64,000 nt of DNA from Knoxdaviesia capensis. Lineage: Eukaryota; Ascomycota; Sordariomycetes; Microascales; Gondwanamycetaceae. Location of the stretch: positions 1,463,339 through 1,527,338 of the forward strand of contig LNGK01000004.1 of assembly GCA_001510575.1 (NCBI GenBank). Reading direction: 5' to 3'. How positions within the stretch are numbered: the first letter of the stretch is position 1; the number at the start of each line of letters is the position of its first letter. A model generated the notes under the pieces. It ran no database searches, had not been told where the DNA came from, and worked only from the letters and a program-made list of their open reading frames with translations. Both the position numbers and the translations under genes were made by a program. Positions 48,002 through 57,722 of this stretch are shown here, in pieces.

Positions 48002-48784
48002 ATGCATACCCTGAGTGTCATCCTCGCGACCCTGGCGTCGTTGCAGGCCGTCGCCGGCCAGCGCGGTATCACATTCACCGACCCTGCCCCTGGCGGCCCC
48101 GCAACCGTGGTGGTCACTGAAACGGAGGTGGTTACCGAAGTCACGACAGTCACTGTGGGGTCAGGAGAGGGCAAGCCGGTGACAGTGACAGTGACGAGCG
48201 CGGCCAGTGCGGCGCCGGTGTCAACACTCACGGTGACCGAGACGGAGGTCGAAACGGAGGTCGAGGTGTCGACGAGCTATGTCACCCTGATCAACACCGT
48301 TGCGGCCACTGGGCTGCCGGCAAGCAACGCGACGGTGACGATCACGCGCACCGTGGTCGAGACCGAGACCGCGATCGCGACGGAAGTCGAGACGGTGACG
48401 CGGCCGGCCGTTACCCGCACAGTGACCGCCGAGGCCGAGATCCAGACTGTTACCCTCACCGCGTCGGCGGGACCGCCTGTGACGCTGACGGTGACTGCAT
48501 CGGGGGCCGCACAGACCGTGTCCGCCGTCAGCACGCGCACCATCATCTTCACGACAACCGTCACCGACCTGAAGACCACCACGGCGCCGGGCACCACCGC
48601 GGTCGTCACGATTACCGCAGTTGAGACGGCTATCGAGACGGCGGCGGCACCGCCGGCACCTCCCGCGGGTGAAGTCACGGTCACTCAGGTGTCGACGGCG
48701 TTCCTGACGCGCATCATCACTCTCACCAGCACGCAGACGGCGGCGTGTGCACCGACGGGCGGATCGTGGTGGCCAGGGAAGTAA
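48002..48784 (+). CDS. Secreted Val/Thr-rich low-complexity protein
   Basis: A 260-aa single-exon frame with ATG at 48002; the longer upstream frame is not needed. MHTLSVILATLASLQAVAGQ is a clear signal peptide with likely cleavage after Ala-Gly/Gln. The mature protein is almost entirely V/T/E/A: repeats of TVTVT, VTETEVxTEV, TSTxTVTxT and TATETxVETE of irregular period. This pattern is typical of heavily O-mannosylated, beta-rich cell-wall or extracellular proteins. There are no hydrophobic tail or GPI signal and only one Cys, near the C-terminus (ACAPTGGSWWPGK). The antisense strand also stays open because GTGACGGTGACC-type codons lack stops there; I treat that as a shadow. No enzyme domain was seen. 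Confidence 0.75.
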   Translation: MHTLSVILATLASLQAVAGQRGITFTDPAPGGPATVVVTETEVVTEVTTVTVGSGEGKPVTVTVTSAASAAPVSTLTVTETEVETEVEVSTSYVTLINTVAATGLPASNATVTITRTVVETETAIATEVETVTRPAVTRTVTAEAEIQTVTLTASAGPPVTLTVTASGAAQTVSAVSTRTIIFTTTVTDLKTTTAPGTTAVVTITAVETAIETAAAPPAPPAGEVTVTQVSTAFLTRIITLTSTQTAACAPTGGSWWPGK

Positions 48785-50288
48785 GGTGGAGAGAAAGACA
48801 TCGTTGGGCGGAGTGGACACTCGGGGGCTGTTATATGGAGAGGAGACAAACGATTGCGTGGAGGAGGGTAGATGGCGCCATCTGGGCCGCTTTTGAGGGG
48901 AGCAGATAAGATCAGTGGCTTTTCTTTCGTACTGTGAATATACTGGTGTCCTTTTACTACCACACTTGCATAGTAGAGGTACGCGTGCGTGGCGTCTTGC
49001 CGAGAGTGAACGACTGCCTTCGTTCAGGGCCAGAGTGTGGTCGTCGACCCCGACCCACCGCGCAATCGTATAAGTCGTATCGGCCGGGAAAACTATAATA
49101 CTGTCCAAGTAACGACCAATCTTCCAGGCCAGCCGGACAGGCTGCAGGTATTTGACCGGGTCGCATTGGAGCAATGGATGCGAAGGGTGGACCAGGCCAA
49201 GGCCGTAAGCTGCTTAGTGGACTGGGACGTTGTCGCCTTGACGCTGCAGACATTCAGGCGCCAGAATAAAAAAAAGAAGAAGAAGGAATAGCGAGAAGTC
49301 TCTCGTCTGATCTCCACAGAGGTACGCACGGCGGACCAGTTTGTCCTGAAGAGGGACGAGGAGAGGAGGATCGAGGCGGTGGATACATTTCCACGTCATC
49401 CGTACTCTGCAGGAGAACACGAGTGATACCGAGAGAGAGGGGGGAGGAGAAATCTGCCGTCAATGATGGTTCGTGCGGTGCGGAGAATGTGCACAAAGGG
49501 CCTCTGGAAGAGACAAACGGAGGGGCAAGACGACATGGAATACGGGGAGCCAGCGAGGAAGTTTTATAAATAATAGGGTTACGTAGGGTTAACAGGTAGC
49601 AGGATTCTGGGGTACCTTTTCCCGATTTTTGAGGCGCCACAACGTGAGGCGCAGCTCCGAGCTCACGTGATCCGCCACATCTCTCTCTTCCCATTCGCAT
49701 CCATTTTCGGTTTCTAGGCAGCCGAATATCCAATATCCATCTCCAAGGCTTCAATTTAGCAGTCCATGTAAAGACCGATGATGGTCTCACAATTTCCGGG
49801 TTTCCAGTTTCGTTCTGTCTTCGTTTCTCTCTCTCAGTATTTCCCATCGCTGCTTCTCAACTATCATGACTTTTCAATTTCTGGAATCTTCTCTCGGTTT
49901 CCAACTTCTTCACCAACTATCATGATCTGACCTTCGGCCTCCACCCTGTCGCATACTGCAGCGAGCCGCCGTCTTCCATTGCCGCCTGTGTCACACACAA
50001 CATCTTCTCCGCGTTTGCTGGTGATGCTTCACGCCGACGCTTCAGATTACCACGCTTAAATCTATGGCTCGGATTATATACACACTGCATCTATCAACAT
50101 CTCCATCTATATAGCATTTGCCTTCTTCCTGTGCCTTATCGATATCCTCCCAAAACGCCGCCGTATCAGGTCCATACTCCGCTCCGTTACCCCTCCCAGA
50201 TCCGGCTTTCGACCGTGATCGACGCCGGACTGCTCCATAGTCCACCGTCTCCCTCCATCTACTGTAACCCCCTTATACTTTCTCCAAC
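48785..50288. other. Intergenic region with a LysM-like relic and the promoter of the HeLo/kinase/protease gene
   Basis: On the minus strand, 49101-48962 encodes a short LysM-like peptide without a supported gene around it. A TTAGGG-like pair (ATAGGGTTACGTAGGGTTAAC) lies at about 49574. The last 500 bp before 50289 are CT-rich, as expected of a fungal promoter. Confidence 0.45.
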
Positions 50289-53200
50289 ATGAGCCTCTTC
50301 GTCAACCTCGATGGGCCGCCCACGCGGTTAAGGCCCAAGCTCGACAGCCTCTACAGCGACACCAAAAAGTCCACCGACTTCGTGAAGGAGCCCGTGCAGA
50401 GCCAGCACGACCCCGAAGTCAAGGCCATCCACCGCCGCCTCAAGATCCAGAAAGACCGGCTGACCAGCTGGGGCATCGAGTGGTCCGACCCGAGCCAGAA
50501 TGCCGGCATCGAAGAGAACCTCACCAACGCCGGCCTCACCGAGATTGTCAGCAGCGTCATGTCGACGATCAAGGAAATCCTGGCCGAGGCCGAGCCGTTG
50601 TGGAAGAACTCTAGGCGCGGCGCCACGATGACTGCTCCTTCGACCGCGCCTGGATCACCCGCGCCCGGGTCCTCCGACACCGATAAGAAGCCGCCGAGCT
50701 GGGACAAGTCGCGCGTCGAGGAGCTCGTCCGGGATCTCACGGCCTCGATCGATACACTCTACGACCTGTCGCGCATGAGGGCCGCATCGGTCCGGTCTGC
50801 CGGCCCGACAAAGTCGGCTTCTGCCTCCGGCTCAAGCTCTCTCAAAGCCAAACAGTTCCTCCCATCGTTGCCATCGTTCTCCTCAGCATCCGACGACCTG
50901 AAACAACAGTTTGAACGGTCGCGCATGCACACCCCTCCTATCATCGACCCATCAACCCTTATGACCCTCTCCTCTTCTCACGACATCCACGATAACGACA
51001 ACGCGAGCCCCTCAGACTTCATCCCCTTTGATCACAACCGGAACAGCTCCTCGCGTGAGATTGTGTTCCTGGGGGCCGCAAACGACAGCACCAGCCAGAC
51101 TCAATCTCCTTCGCGCAACACTCCTCTCCTCCTCGAATACGCCTCGTTCGACCCTCTCTACTCTGCCGCCGACATCATGCCTCCCCTGGACCGTTTCGAG
51201 AAACTCTACGTTGGTCTTCAACGCTCTGCAAGCGCTGCGAACCACTGGGTTGGCCTCCCGCAACTGCTGGGGTACTACGAAGACATGAAGAACTCGCGGC
51301 TCGGCCTCTTCTACCAGTTTCCATCTGGCTTCTGTCCGTCATTTGCGGACCTTAGCCCCGAGAACTGCATCGACAATCTGTGCACGCTTGAAGATGTGCT
51401 TTCGCGCCCGGACATGGAGCCCCCGCTGGAGGCCAAGTTCGGCCTGGCTTACAACCTGGCCACCACCCTGTTTGACATGCACTCGCGCGGCATTGTTCAT
51501 GGCGACTTCTCCGAGGCCAACATCTCCTTCAGCAACACCGCTGCCTCTGAGCCCCTCCCGTTCGACTCGGAGGTTGACTTGCGCCGACCGTTGGTGTCTT
51601 CGTTTGAACTCTTTTCGGCCCCTCAGCGGCCCGACGGCTCTCAGCCACTAGCTACCCCCTCAGGCCAAACGCGCCACCACGAACTGGACCCCACTGTCAA
51701 CCGCCTTTCGCCGCTTTCCTCCAAGACCGACCGCCGCATCTTCGACCTGTACTCCCTTGCGCTGATGCTGGTGTCTATCGGTCTGTGGGGCCGCATCGAA
51801 TCGTGCATGGCCTTCCCGCTGCCGTCTGTTCTGAGCGCGTCGATCCTCAAACTCCTGGCCATCCGCTGCGGAAGCTCCTATATGCGCGCTGTACAGTGCT
51901 GCTGGAACGCCGTCAACATGGAAGGGTCGGGCAAGCTGTGCGGTGAAGACCTGCTGGCGAGCGTGCAGACACACGTGTGCCGCTATCTTTCTACGTGCTT
52001 GGCGCTCGACAACGGCGCTGCGGGGGCGGAAAGCAATCCGCCTCAGATCGGTGACTATGCCTCGGCTCCTGCTGCTGACGCTCTCCCCTTGAAGACTCCT
52101 GCTGCGGGTCTTTCGTCGGAGACCAAGCTCATGTTGCCAGAGCCACAGAAGGCCCCGCAACCAGCTGCACCACCACCGACTTCGGCGAAGTCGACTCCTC
52201 CGCCGCCGCCACCCACGCGGCGACTCCTCCGCCAGAGACTTCGTCCTACCGAGGACGTGTCATATCGGGAGCCTTTGGGTCTTGAAACTCTCAATAAGGA
52301 GCTACCGGCACCAAAAGGTAATAGCCTACTGTCTAGCTTGTTTCGTTATGTCCGTTGCTTGGCCAGCATCACTAACCGCAGCTCATATATAGCAACTGAT
52401 CCGCCTACACCTCCGCCGCCGCGTTCTGTGGAACCAGCCGCCACTGTTCCCACCCAGCCTCAGAGTAAGACTGCCGTGTCTCCGGTGTCGCCTTCTCCGG
52501 TTCAGGAGAAGCTTGCCAAGCCAAAGATGCGTCTTTACAGCCAACTGCAGGTCCCGCTACCCACTGAGATTGTTGACCGCTGGAACACGGTCGTCATGCA
52601 CCAGATCAACGGAGCGCTCAAGTCATTCTACCGCAAGCACTCCGAGTCTGTGGAGATCTCGCTAGAGTCTGTCGGCCCATCGCCGACCATGACCAAGCCG
52701 ACGGTGCTTGTCGTGTGCACGTCGGTGGCGAAAGTGCGCGCCATCCTGAAGAAGAAGCTGGCGGATCTCTTCGACGAGACCAACCGCCACAGCTTCGGCC
52801 TGAAGGTGTGCAGCGGCCAGCTTGTGCGATCGCGCAAGTCGGATGCCGACGCTGGCGACATTGCCTCGCGCAGCATGGCGCGGACGGCGAGTGGCCGGTG
52901 GGACCTGGACGACGGGTCGGCCAATCCGGGGTACCAAGAGCGGCCGGGAAACGGGGCAAGCATCGGCGCGTGGATCGGCGATCGCCATCTGCCGCCGGTG
53001 AGCTTTGGAGGCCTCGTTATCATCGACGACAAGCCCTACGGTATGACCGTTCATCACATGCTCGACGACCCGGACAGTGACGTGGCGCCAACGACGATGC
53101 CCGGGAAGGGCGAGCTGCGGTCAGCGGCGCGTCCCCCGGCACCAACTGCCTCGGTGCCGGCGGATGCTCGTCGCAGCCGGGGTGGGAAGTGGGCGCCCGA

Positions 53201-54416
53201 CTCGGATGGCGAGGATGAGGATGAGCCGGATGCAGCTAGCGAGACTGGCGATGAGGCACGCACGGAAGTCGGCAATGGCGACGAGTACACGTTCCAGTTC
53301 TCCGACTCGGATAACAGTGACTCGGAAACGGCCTTTTCCAGTGACCTCGAAGACTCGGACGAGGGCGAGTCTAGCGATGACGAGAGTGACACCGAGATGT
53401 ACACCGAGCCCGGTGACATTCCCGGCATCGAACCCGGGTGCGGCGAGGGCTACATCGTCACGCAGCCGGCGATGGACGATGTGGAGCACGGGTACTACAG
53501 CGGCGCGCCCGACACTGCCGATAACGAACACATCACCACGTTCGGAGTTGGCGAGGTGTTCGCGTCCAGTGGTATCCGCCGGCGCAACAAAGACGGGCTG
53601 GTGCACGAGATCGACTGGGCACTTTTTGAGTTCCAGGCCCAGCGGCTCCCGGACACTAACGCCATCCCGCGTGTTGTCGGGACGGGTGGTGGGGCTGGGG
53701 CCCCTGCGATCATACAGCCGACCACGGTGTGTCCGACGTCCTCGCTCGCCGGGCTCGAGGTGCAGTGCATGGCACGCACCAGCGGGCTGCAGACCGGGGT
53801 GATCCTGCCGGCGCTGACCAGTGTCAAGATCCACGGCCGCGCATCGCCGAGCCACTCGTACCAAGTCTGCTGCGAATCCCGGGCGCCAACCCCGCCAGCC
53901 GCCCGCGCGCGCAGCCACGCGAAGCGCAGCCCGTCTGCCTCTCCAACGACAACGGCGGCGACATCGCCCGCGCCGATCGGTATCCCCGGCGACAGCGGCG
54001 CGTGGGTGGTTGACCGCCGCCACGGCCTGCTCTGCGGCCACGTGCTGGCGTGGAGCCAGCGCCGCCAGGTGTCGTACATCTGCCCGATGGACGTGCTGCT
54101 GCTCGACATCGCCGAGACGCTCATGGCCACCGAGGTGCGTCTCCCCGGCGGCGAGGCGTTTGTCCGGCTCGCCGATGCCGCCGAGGAGGAGAAGCGCGCG
54201 GCGCCGATCCCGGGCCGCCGTGGACTCGCGGCTGACCACCCGCCGCCGCCGCCGCCGCCGCCGCCACCCCCGCGCAGCCGGGCGACGGCGGTGGTGCCGG
54301 CCCAGAAGACGGAAAGTGACCTGTCGATCTACGAGAAGGAGGCGTCGATGCGGTTCATCTCCGAGGGCCTCGCGGGGATTGATGTCGCCGGCAAGCAGCT
54401 GCGCGTGCCCAGCTGA
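50289..54416 (+). CDS. HeLo-like / kinase-like / trypsin-like protease multidomain protein
   Basis: Likely join(50289..52317,52393..54416), 1350 aa; unspliced it reads 1375 aa. The 75-nt in-frame intron has G|GTAATA, branch ACTAAC and ATATAG. Residues about 1-115 (RLKIQKDRLTSWGIEWSD and helices around it) resemble the HeLo/HeLo-like helical domain of fungal cell-death proteins. Residues about 290-560 are kinase-like: catalytic loop VHGDFSEANISF (H404, D406, N411), but the DFG motif is replaced by VSSFELF, so it is probably a pseudokinase. The C-terminal part is a trypsin-like fold: GGLVIIDDKPYGMTVHH (His about 897 after splicing) and IPGDSGAWVVD (Ser about 1211), split by a long acidic insert. 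Such parts occur in fungal heterokaryon-incompatibility and NLR-like proteins. A role in regulated cell death is inferred. A poly-Pro run lies near the C-terminus. Confidence 0.7.
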   Translation: MSLFVNLDGPPTRLRPKLDSLYSDTKKSTDFVKEPVQSQHDPEVKAIHRRLKIQKDRLTSWGIEWSDPSQNAGIEENLTNAGLTEIVSSVMSTIKEILAEAEPLWKNSRRGATMTAPSTAPGSPAPGSSDTDKKPPSWDKSRVEELVRDLTASIDTLYDLSRMRAASVRSAGPTKSASASGSSSLKAKQFLPSLPSFSSASDDLKQQFERSRMHTPPIIDPSTLMTLSSSHDIHDNDNASPSDFIPFDHNRNSSSREIVFLGAANDSTSQTQSPSRNTPLLLEYASFDPLYSAADIMPPLDRFEKLYVGLQRSASAANHWVGLPQLLGYYEDMKNSRLGLFYQFPSGFCPSFADLSPENCIDNLCTLEDVLSRPDMEPPLEAKFGLAYNLATTLFDMHSRGIVHGDFSEANISFSNTAASEPLPFDSEVDLRRPLVSSFELFSAPQRPDGSQPLATPSGQTRHHELDPTVNRLSPLSSKTDRRIFDLYSLALMLVSIGLWGRIESCMAFPLPSVLSASILKLLAIRCGSSYMRAVQCCWNAVNMEGSGKLCGEDLLASVQTHVCRYLSTCLALDNGAAGAESNPPQIGDYASAPAADALPLKTPAAGLSSETKLMLPEPQKAPQPAAPPPTSAKSTPPPPPPTRRLLRQRLRPTEDVSYREPLGLETLNKELPAPKGNSLLSSLFRYVRCLASITNRSSYIATDPPTPPPPRSVEPAATVPTQPQSKTAVSPVSPSPVQEKLAKPKMRLYSQLQVPLPTEIVDRWNTVVMHQINGALKSFYRKHSESVEISLESVGPSPTMTKPTVLVVCTSVAKVRAILKKKLADLFDETNRHSFGLKVCSGQLVRSRKSDADAGDIASRSMARTASGRWDLDDGSANPGYQERPGNGASIGAWIGDRHLPPVSFGGLVIIDDKPYGMTVHHMLDDPDSDVAPTTMPGKGELRSAARPPAPTASVPADARRSRGGKWAPDSDGEDEDEPDAASETGDEARTEVGNGDEYTFQFSDSDNSDSETAFSSDLEDSDEGESSDDESDTEMYTEPGDIPGIEPGCGEGYIVTQPAMDDVEHGYYSGAPDTADNEHITTFGVGEVFASSGIRRRNKDGLVHEIDWALFEFQAQRLPDTNAIPRVVGTGGGAGAPAIIQPTTVCPTSSLAGLEVQCMARTSGLQTGVILPALTSVKIHGRASPSHSYQVCCESRAPTPPAARARSHAKRSPSASPTTTAATSPAPIGIPGDSGAWVVDRRHGLLCGHVLAWSQRRQVSYICPMDVLLLDIAETLMATEVRLPGGEAFVRLADAAEEEKRAAPIPGRRGLAADHPPPPPPPPPPPRSRATAVVPAQKTESDLSIYEKEASMRFISEGLAGIDVAGKQLRVPS

Positions 54417-54887
54417 CTGCCGGCGGCCGTCGGGAATTCAGCCGAGAGCTCGTGCCGGCGGCTCCGCGAGTGGTGTGCGTACCGGGGCGTGGCGGGGCGA
54501 GGGAATGCGGTGGCGGACCGCGGGGTGTTGCCTGTGTGTTGAGAAATGATGATACGATTCGGGGGTTTTTGTTTTTTATTTTGGGTGAGAGAGAGTCCGG
54601 CGCTTCGTCTTCTCCGCTCCGCTCTCCCACATGTGATGTCATGAGAATGACTTGTTGTTTCTAGGTTTAACTGTGATACTCTTTTGCATCTGATATCCGG
54701 GCCTCTGTAGCCCTCCTTTCCCTGGTTTTTCTTTTGTGTGTCTTTGTAAGTACCGACTCTGTGGTCTGTGTTCTATCATTGGCTACGATATATATATGTA
54801 TCTTCAATACTGGCAAACCAAATGGCCGTTCTAGGTGAATTTTGGAATGTTCTCTGTTTCTGCACATGGGTTCCTGATACCGAGCGA
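54417..54887. other. Intergenic region between convergent genes
   Basis: The 471 bp between two stop codons become T-rich towards 54780. They hold presumed 3' UTRs only. Confidence 0.5.
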
Positions 54888-55948
54888 CTACATGAAATCA
54901 TCCTCCCAGTCCGAGTTGCGGTCCTGGTTGCTCGAAGCAGCCATGTTCCCGTCGGTGAACAGCTCGTCGTAGGCGTGGTCCTTCTGGCGCTTCTTCTCCT
55001 GCCACTCCTTGGCCTGGCGTTCCTCCTCCTTGCGCTGTCAGGGGGGGGGGGGTTGGTGTCAGTAGAGGCAATGCGGGCAAGATAGCAGAGAAAGGGGCGG
55101 GCGGACATACGCGCTGCACGGAGACGGCCTGCTCGGCGCGGCGCAGCTCCTTGAGGTGGGCGTCGCGCTCGTCCTGCAAGTCGGGCTTCTTCTCGATCTT
55201 GGTCTTGTTGAGGCGGTTGACGATGGCGTTCTCGCGCTGCGCCACCAGGATGCGCTTGACCTTGCGGTGATCTTTGAAGCTGACCTGGCCGACCTCCATC
55301 GAGCCGTCTTTCTTCAGGTTGGACCACGGCGTGTAGATCACGGTGATGTTGTCCTTTTTGTTGCCTGGGGAGGAGGGTGGCTGTCAGTGCGGGGCACCAG
55401 AGCCGGAGATGATGGGGGAGAGGGAGACGGGGGAGAGGGGGGGGGGGGGGAAATAGGGGTGCGGACCCTCGATTGAGTTCGCCTTGGTCAACTGTGCGAG
55501 ATCGTCCAGCAGGGCCTTCGGGAGTGCGTCCCAAGTCTGGTCGGGGGCGAGGCGCAGGTAGATATGGGCGCTGGAAAGTTTGTCGACGTGGAACTGGCGA
55601 CGTGGCCGCGTCAGTAGTCACACACTGCTTTCAAGATGTCCCGGCAACTTGGAAGAGACACTCACCCTGTAGAAGAGAGACTGTCAGAAGCAAATCTTCA
55701 GATTGGAGAGAGAGAGATGTCAAGCGCGTCGTCTCCCAGGGGGACAAAGGGGGAGGATGTGAGATACCAAACGTCTTCTTCCCAGCCAAACTTGATGAGA
55801 TCCTCATCTAGAAACCAGCCAACGTCAGAAAATGTGCGGCCAGAACAACGACATCGCACCCGCGCCGGGTCTTACTCTCAAACTTGTCCTTGCCGACGTA
55901 GACAAAGGCCGGCGGATCGACCGCGGTGGAGGTGAAGTAGTACACCAT
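54888..55948 (-). CDS. CCDC25 homologue (NFACT-R/DUF814-type protein)
   Basis: Six exons on the minus strand: 55948..55876, 55807..55768, 55666 (1 nt), 55593..55467, 55364..55111, 55034..54888 (213 aa). The sequence follows human CCDC25 closely: [78 protein letters not shown], and a charged coiled-coil tail ending in DWEDDFM. The family shares the NFACT-R fold with ribosome quality-control factors. In animals CCDC25 is described as a DNA sensor, and the ancient role is unclear. The W of EEDVW-FHVDK is encoded TG + G, and the G can only come from a single-base exon flanked by perfect splice signals. Skipping it would shift the frame. Confidence 0.93.
55666..55666 (-). other. One-nucleotide microexon in the CCDC25 homologue
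   Basis: In the sense strand the sequence reads CTTCTACAG|G|GTGAGTG. The upstream intron (55767-55667, 101 nt) starts GTATCT and has a TTCTGAC branch. The downstream intron (55665-55594, 72 nt) starts GTGAGT and has a TACTGAC branch and GCCAG. The exon completes the Trp codon and restores the frame to TTC CAC GTC. It could also work as a recursive splice site, since TTTG+GGTGAGTG recreates a donor. Confidence 0.75.
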
Positions 55949-56846
55949 TCTGGGCGGGGGCGCTTGTGCCGGTCGCTTGGGCGCTGTGACCTGGAGAGAG
56001 ACGAAGGAAATATTGATACGAAAAGTGAGTGAAGGACGGAAAGGATGCGCTGCTATGTTTCTGCAGTTAAAGTTATGGTTCGACTGCTGGAAAGAAAAAG
56101 AGAAAAATGGGGGAAAATTGAGGGCGAAAAGGTGGCGACGCAATCTTGGGGGTCGTCGGGTCACATTCATTGAAAACTGTTTTTATATTATTTTTTCTTT
56201 AATTTTCTTTTTAGATGGGACATTCGGCATCAGGGTTATGGTAGTTGGGAAAATAACGGTAGCCCCAAGCTAGGAACTAACAGTTCGGGCCTAGTAACCC
56301 TGGATAACCCTAGGCTCGAATGAAAGACATACTCCGTCTCACTATCGAGCCGACGCCCAACCTTTTGTGGCGCTAGGAGCTACTGCCCTAACCCTAAGCT
56401 AAACTAACAGTTTAGGCCATATAAACTGATTGGTGCTGCTGCATGGCCGAGGACAACCGTCAGGAATATTACCGGTGGTGTACTAATTAGTCGTACCTGA
56501 CATCAACAGAAGCAGTTAGTTAGGGTTTTTAAGAAGGAGGCTCCTATTTTTACGAGGGCGCATTTGTTTGTGAGTTGGTCCTGCCCCATCAACACTAATA
56601 AGCTGTCATTGCTGGAGTTCGGCCATGGACATACAAAATGTCGTCCTGTCCGCCATACAGTCTCTCCTCCTTCTCTTCTTCTTCTTCTTCTTCTTCTTAT
56701 TCTTATTATTAGTATTATTATTCTTCTTATTATCATTACTAGTATCTTCTTCCTCTTCTCCTTCTTCTTCTTAGTGCATTATATTTCTCTCCATCTTCTT
56801 CATCCACCACTATATCACAACCCATCAAACCCTGCCATACTGAACC
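55949..56846. other. Divergent intergenic region of CCDC25-like and Clr5-like genes
   Basis: The 898 bp separate two start codons. AACCCTAA-type motifs occur at about 56297, 56312, 56390 and 56520. A TTC/TTA microsatellite stretch (56672-56800) lies just upstream of the Clr5-like start. Confidence 0.5.
56672..56698. repeat. (TTC)n microsatellite
   Basis: About eight CTT/TTC units followed by degenerate TTA/TTC repeats in the promoter of the Clr5-like gene. Confidence 0.85.
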
Positions 56847-57505
56847 ATGACCTCGTCAAATGCTGCCACTCTTGCAGCGCGCCCACTCCGCCCTCGTCGC
56901 ATCAAAGATATTGACAGGCTTTCCGACACGCAGAGGTCAGAGATATGCGCGCTCTATCAACGAGCCACGCTAGAGTCAACAATGGCCACTTTTAAGAGCC
57001 ACCACAGGGAGTTTTCAGGAATGAAGTATGTTGCTGGCCTACCCTCCCCCCCCCCGTCGCCTCCTAGGCAAAATGATTCTGTGCTAACTGAACGTCCAGG
57101 GAAGCGTCCTTTCGGCGAGTCATCAAGGACGCTGGCCTGCGGAAGAACCTCTCAAAGACCGTACGCAGCCGCTCCCAGCTGATCCCGCGGATGTCGCCGG
57201 CGTCTTCGGAGCCACAGTCCGGGATCTCGGTCTCGCCTCCTGCCGGCTGCGCCGCCGTGGGAGACGGCCATGGTGACCAGCGCACCACCGATCCGCTGCC
57301 GTCAACCACTCTCTTGCTCGGTCTGCCGACTGCCTACTCAGTCTATGTCCCGGAGCTGGATACCTCCGGCGCTGATCTGCTGGATGCTGAGCAGTTCAAT
57401 TTCAATGCCGGCAGCATTGACATTGATTTTGGGGGGGTGGACTTGGCCCACTATGGTTTTTTCCCTGTCTACTTTGGGTTGGCTAACACGGACACAGTGG
57501 ACTAA
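56847..57505 (+). CDS. Short Clr5-like domain protein
   Basis: Two exons, 56847..57025 and 57100..57505 (194 aa); the intron has GTATGT, branch TGCTAAC and TCCAG. Residues about 28-80 (EICALYQRATLESTMATF, SGMKEASFRRVIKDAGLRKN) fit the Clr5 pattern of fungal proteins: an N-terminal helix-turn-helix-like module with TL..TM..F and a closing YKRRI..WGLRKN-type block. The remainder is a Ser/Pro-rich linker and an acidic, Asp/Phe-rich tail (FNAGSIDIDFGG, ending in DTVD) that could act as an activation region. Clr5 proteins are usually much longer, so this is a truncated or minimal member. No partner gene is adjacent; a repeat island begins right after the stop codon. Confidence 0.6.
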
Positions 57506-57637
57506 ACAGCCAGACCTGTTAAATTCTCGGAGATCGCTTTCAGGAGGGGTGGACGCTAAAAAAGGGTGGAAAAAAACAAAAGACACTGCGGCCAACTTAC
57601 ATGATATCTCACATATTTTATTTACTCAGAATCTGTG

Positions 57638-57687
57638 GCGACCACACATAGACCACTACGCCACAATGCAAAATGTGAACATGCTCT
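57638..57687 (+). repeat. 50-bp direct repeat, copy 1
   Basis: It matches 58388-58437 at 48 of 50 positions and includes CCACTACGCCACAATGCAAA. The two copies are 750 bp apart and lie outside the foldback element. Confidence 0.9.
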
Positions 57688-57722
57688 CTAAGCAGCAACG
57701 TAGTCGGTGGTATATACGATCC

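Noticed and set aside
48221..49174. Minus-strand 317-codon open frame across the Val/Thr-repeat gene
   Set aside because: Arg/Asp-rich shadow of GTGACC-type codons. Only the short LysM-like piece outside the plus-strand gene was kept, as a weak finding.
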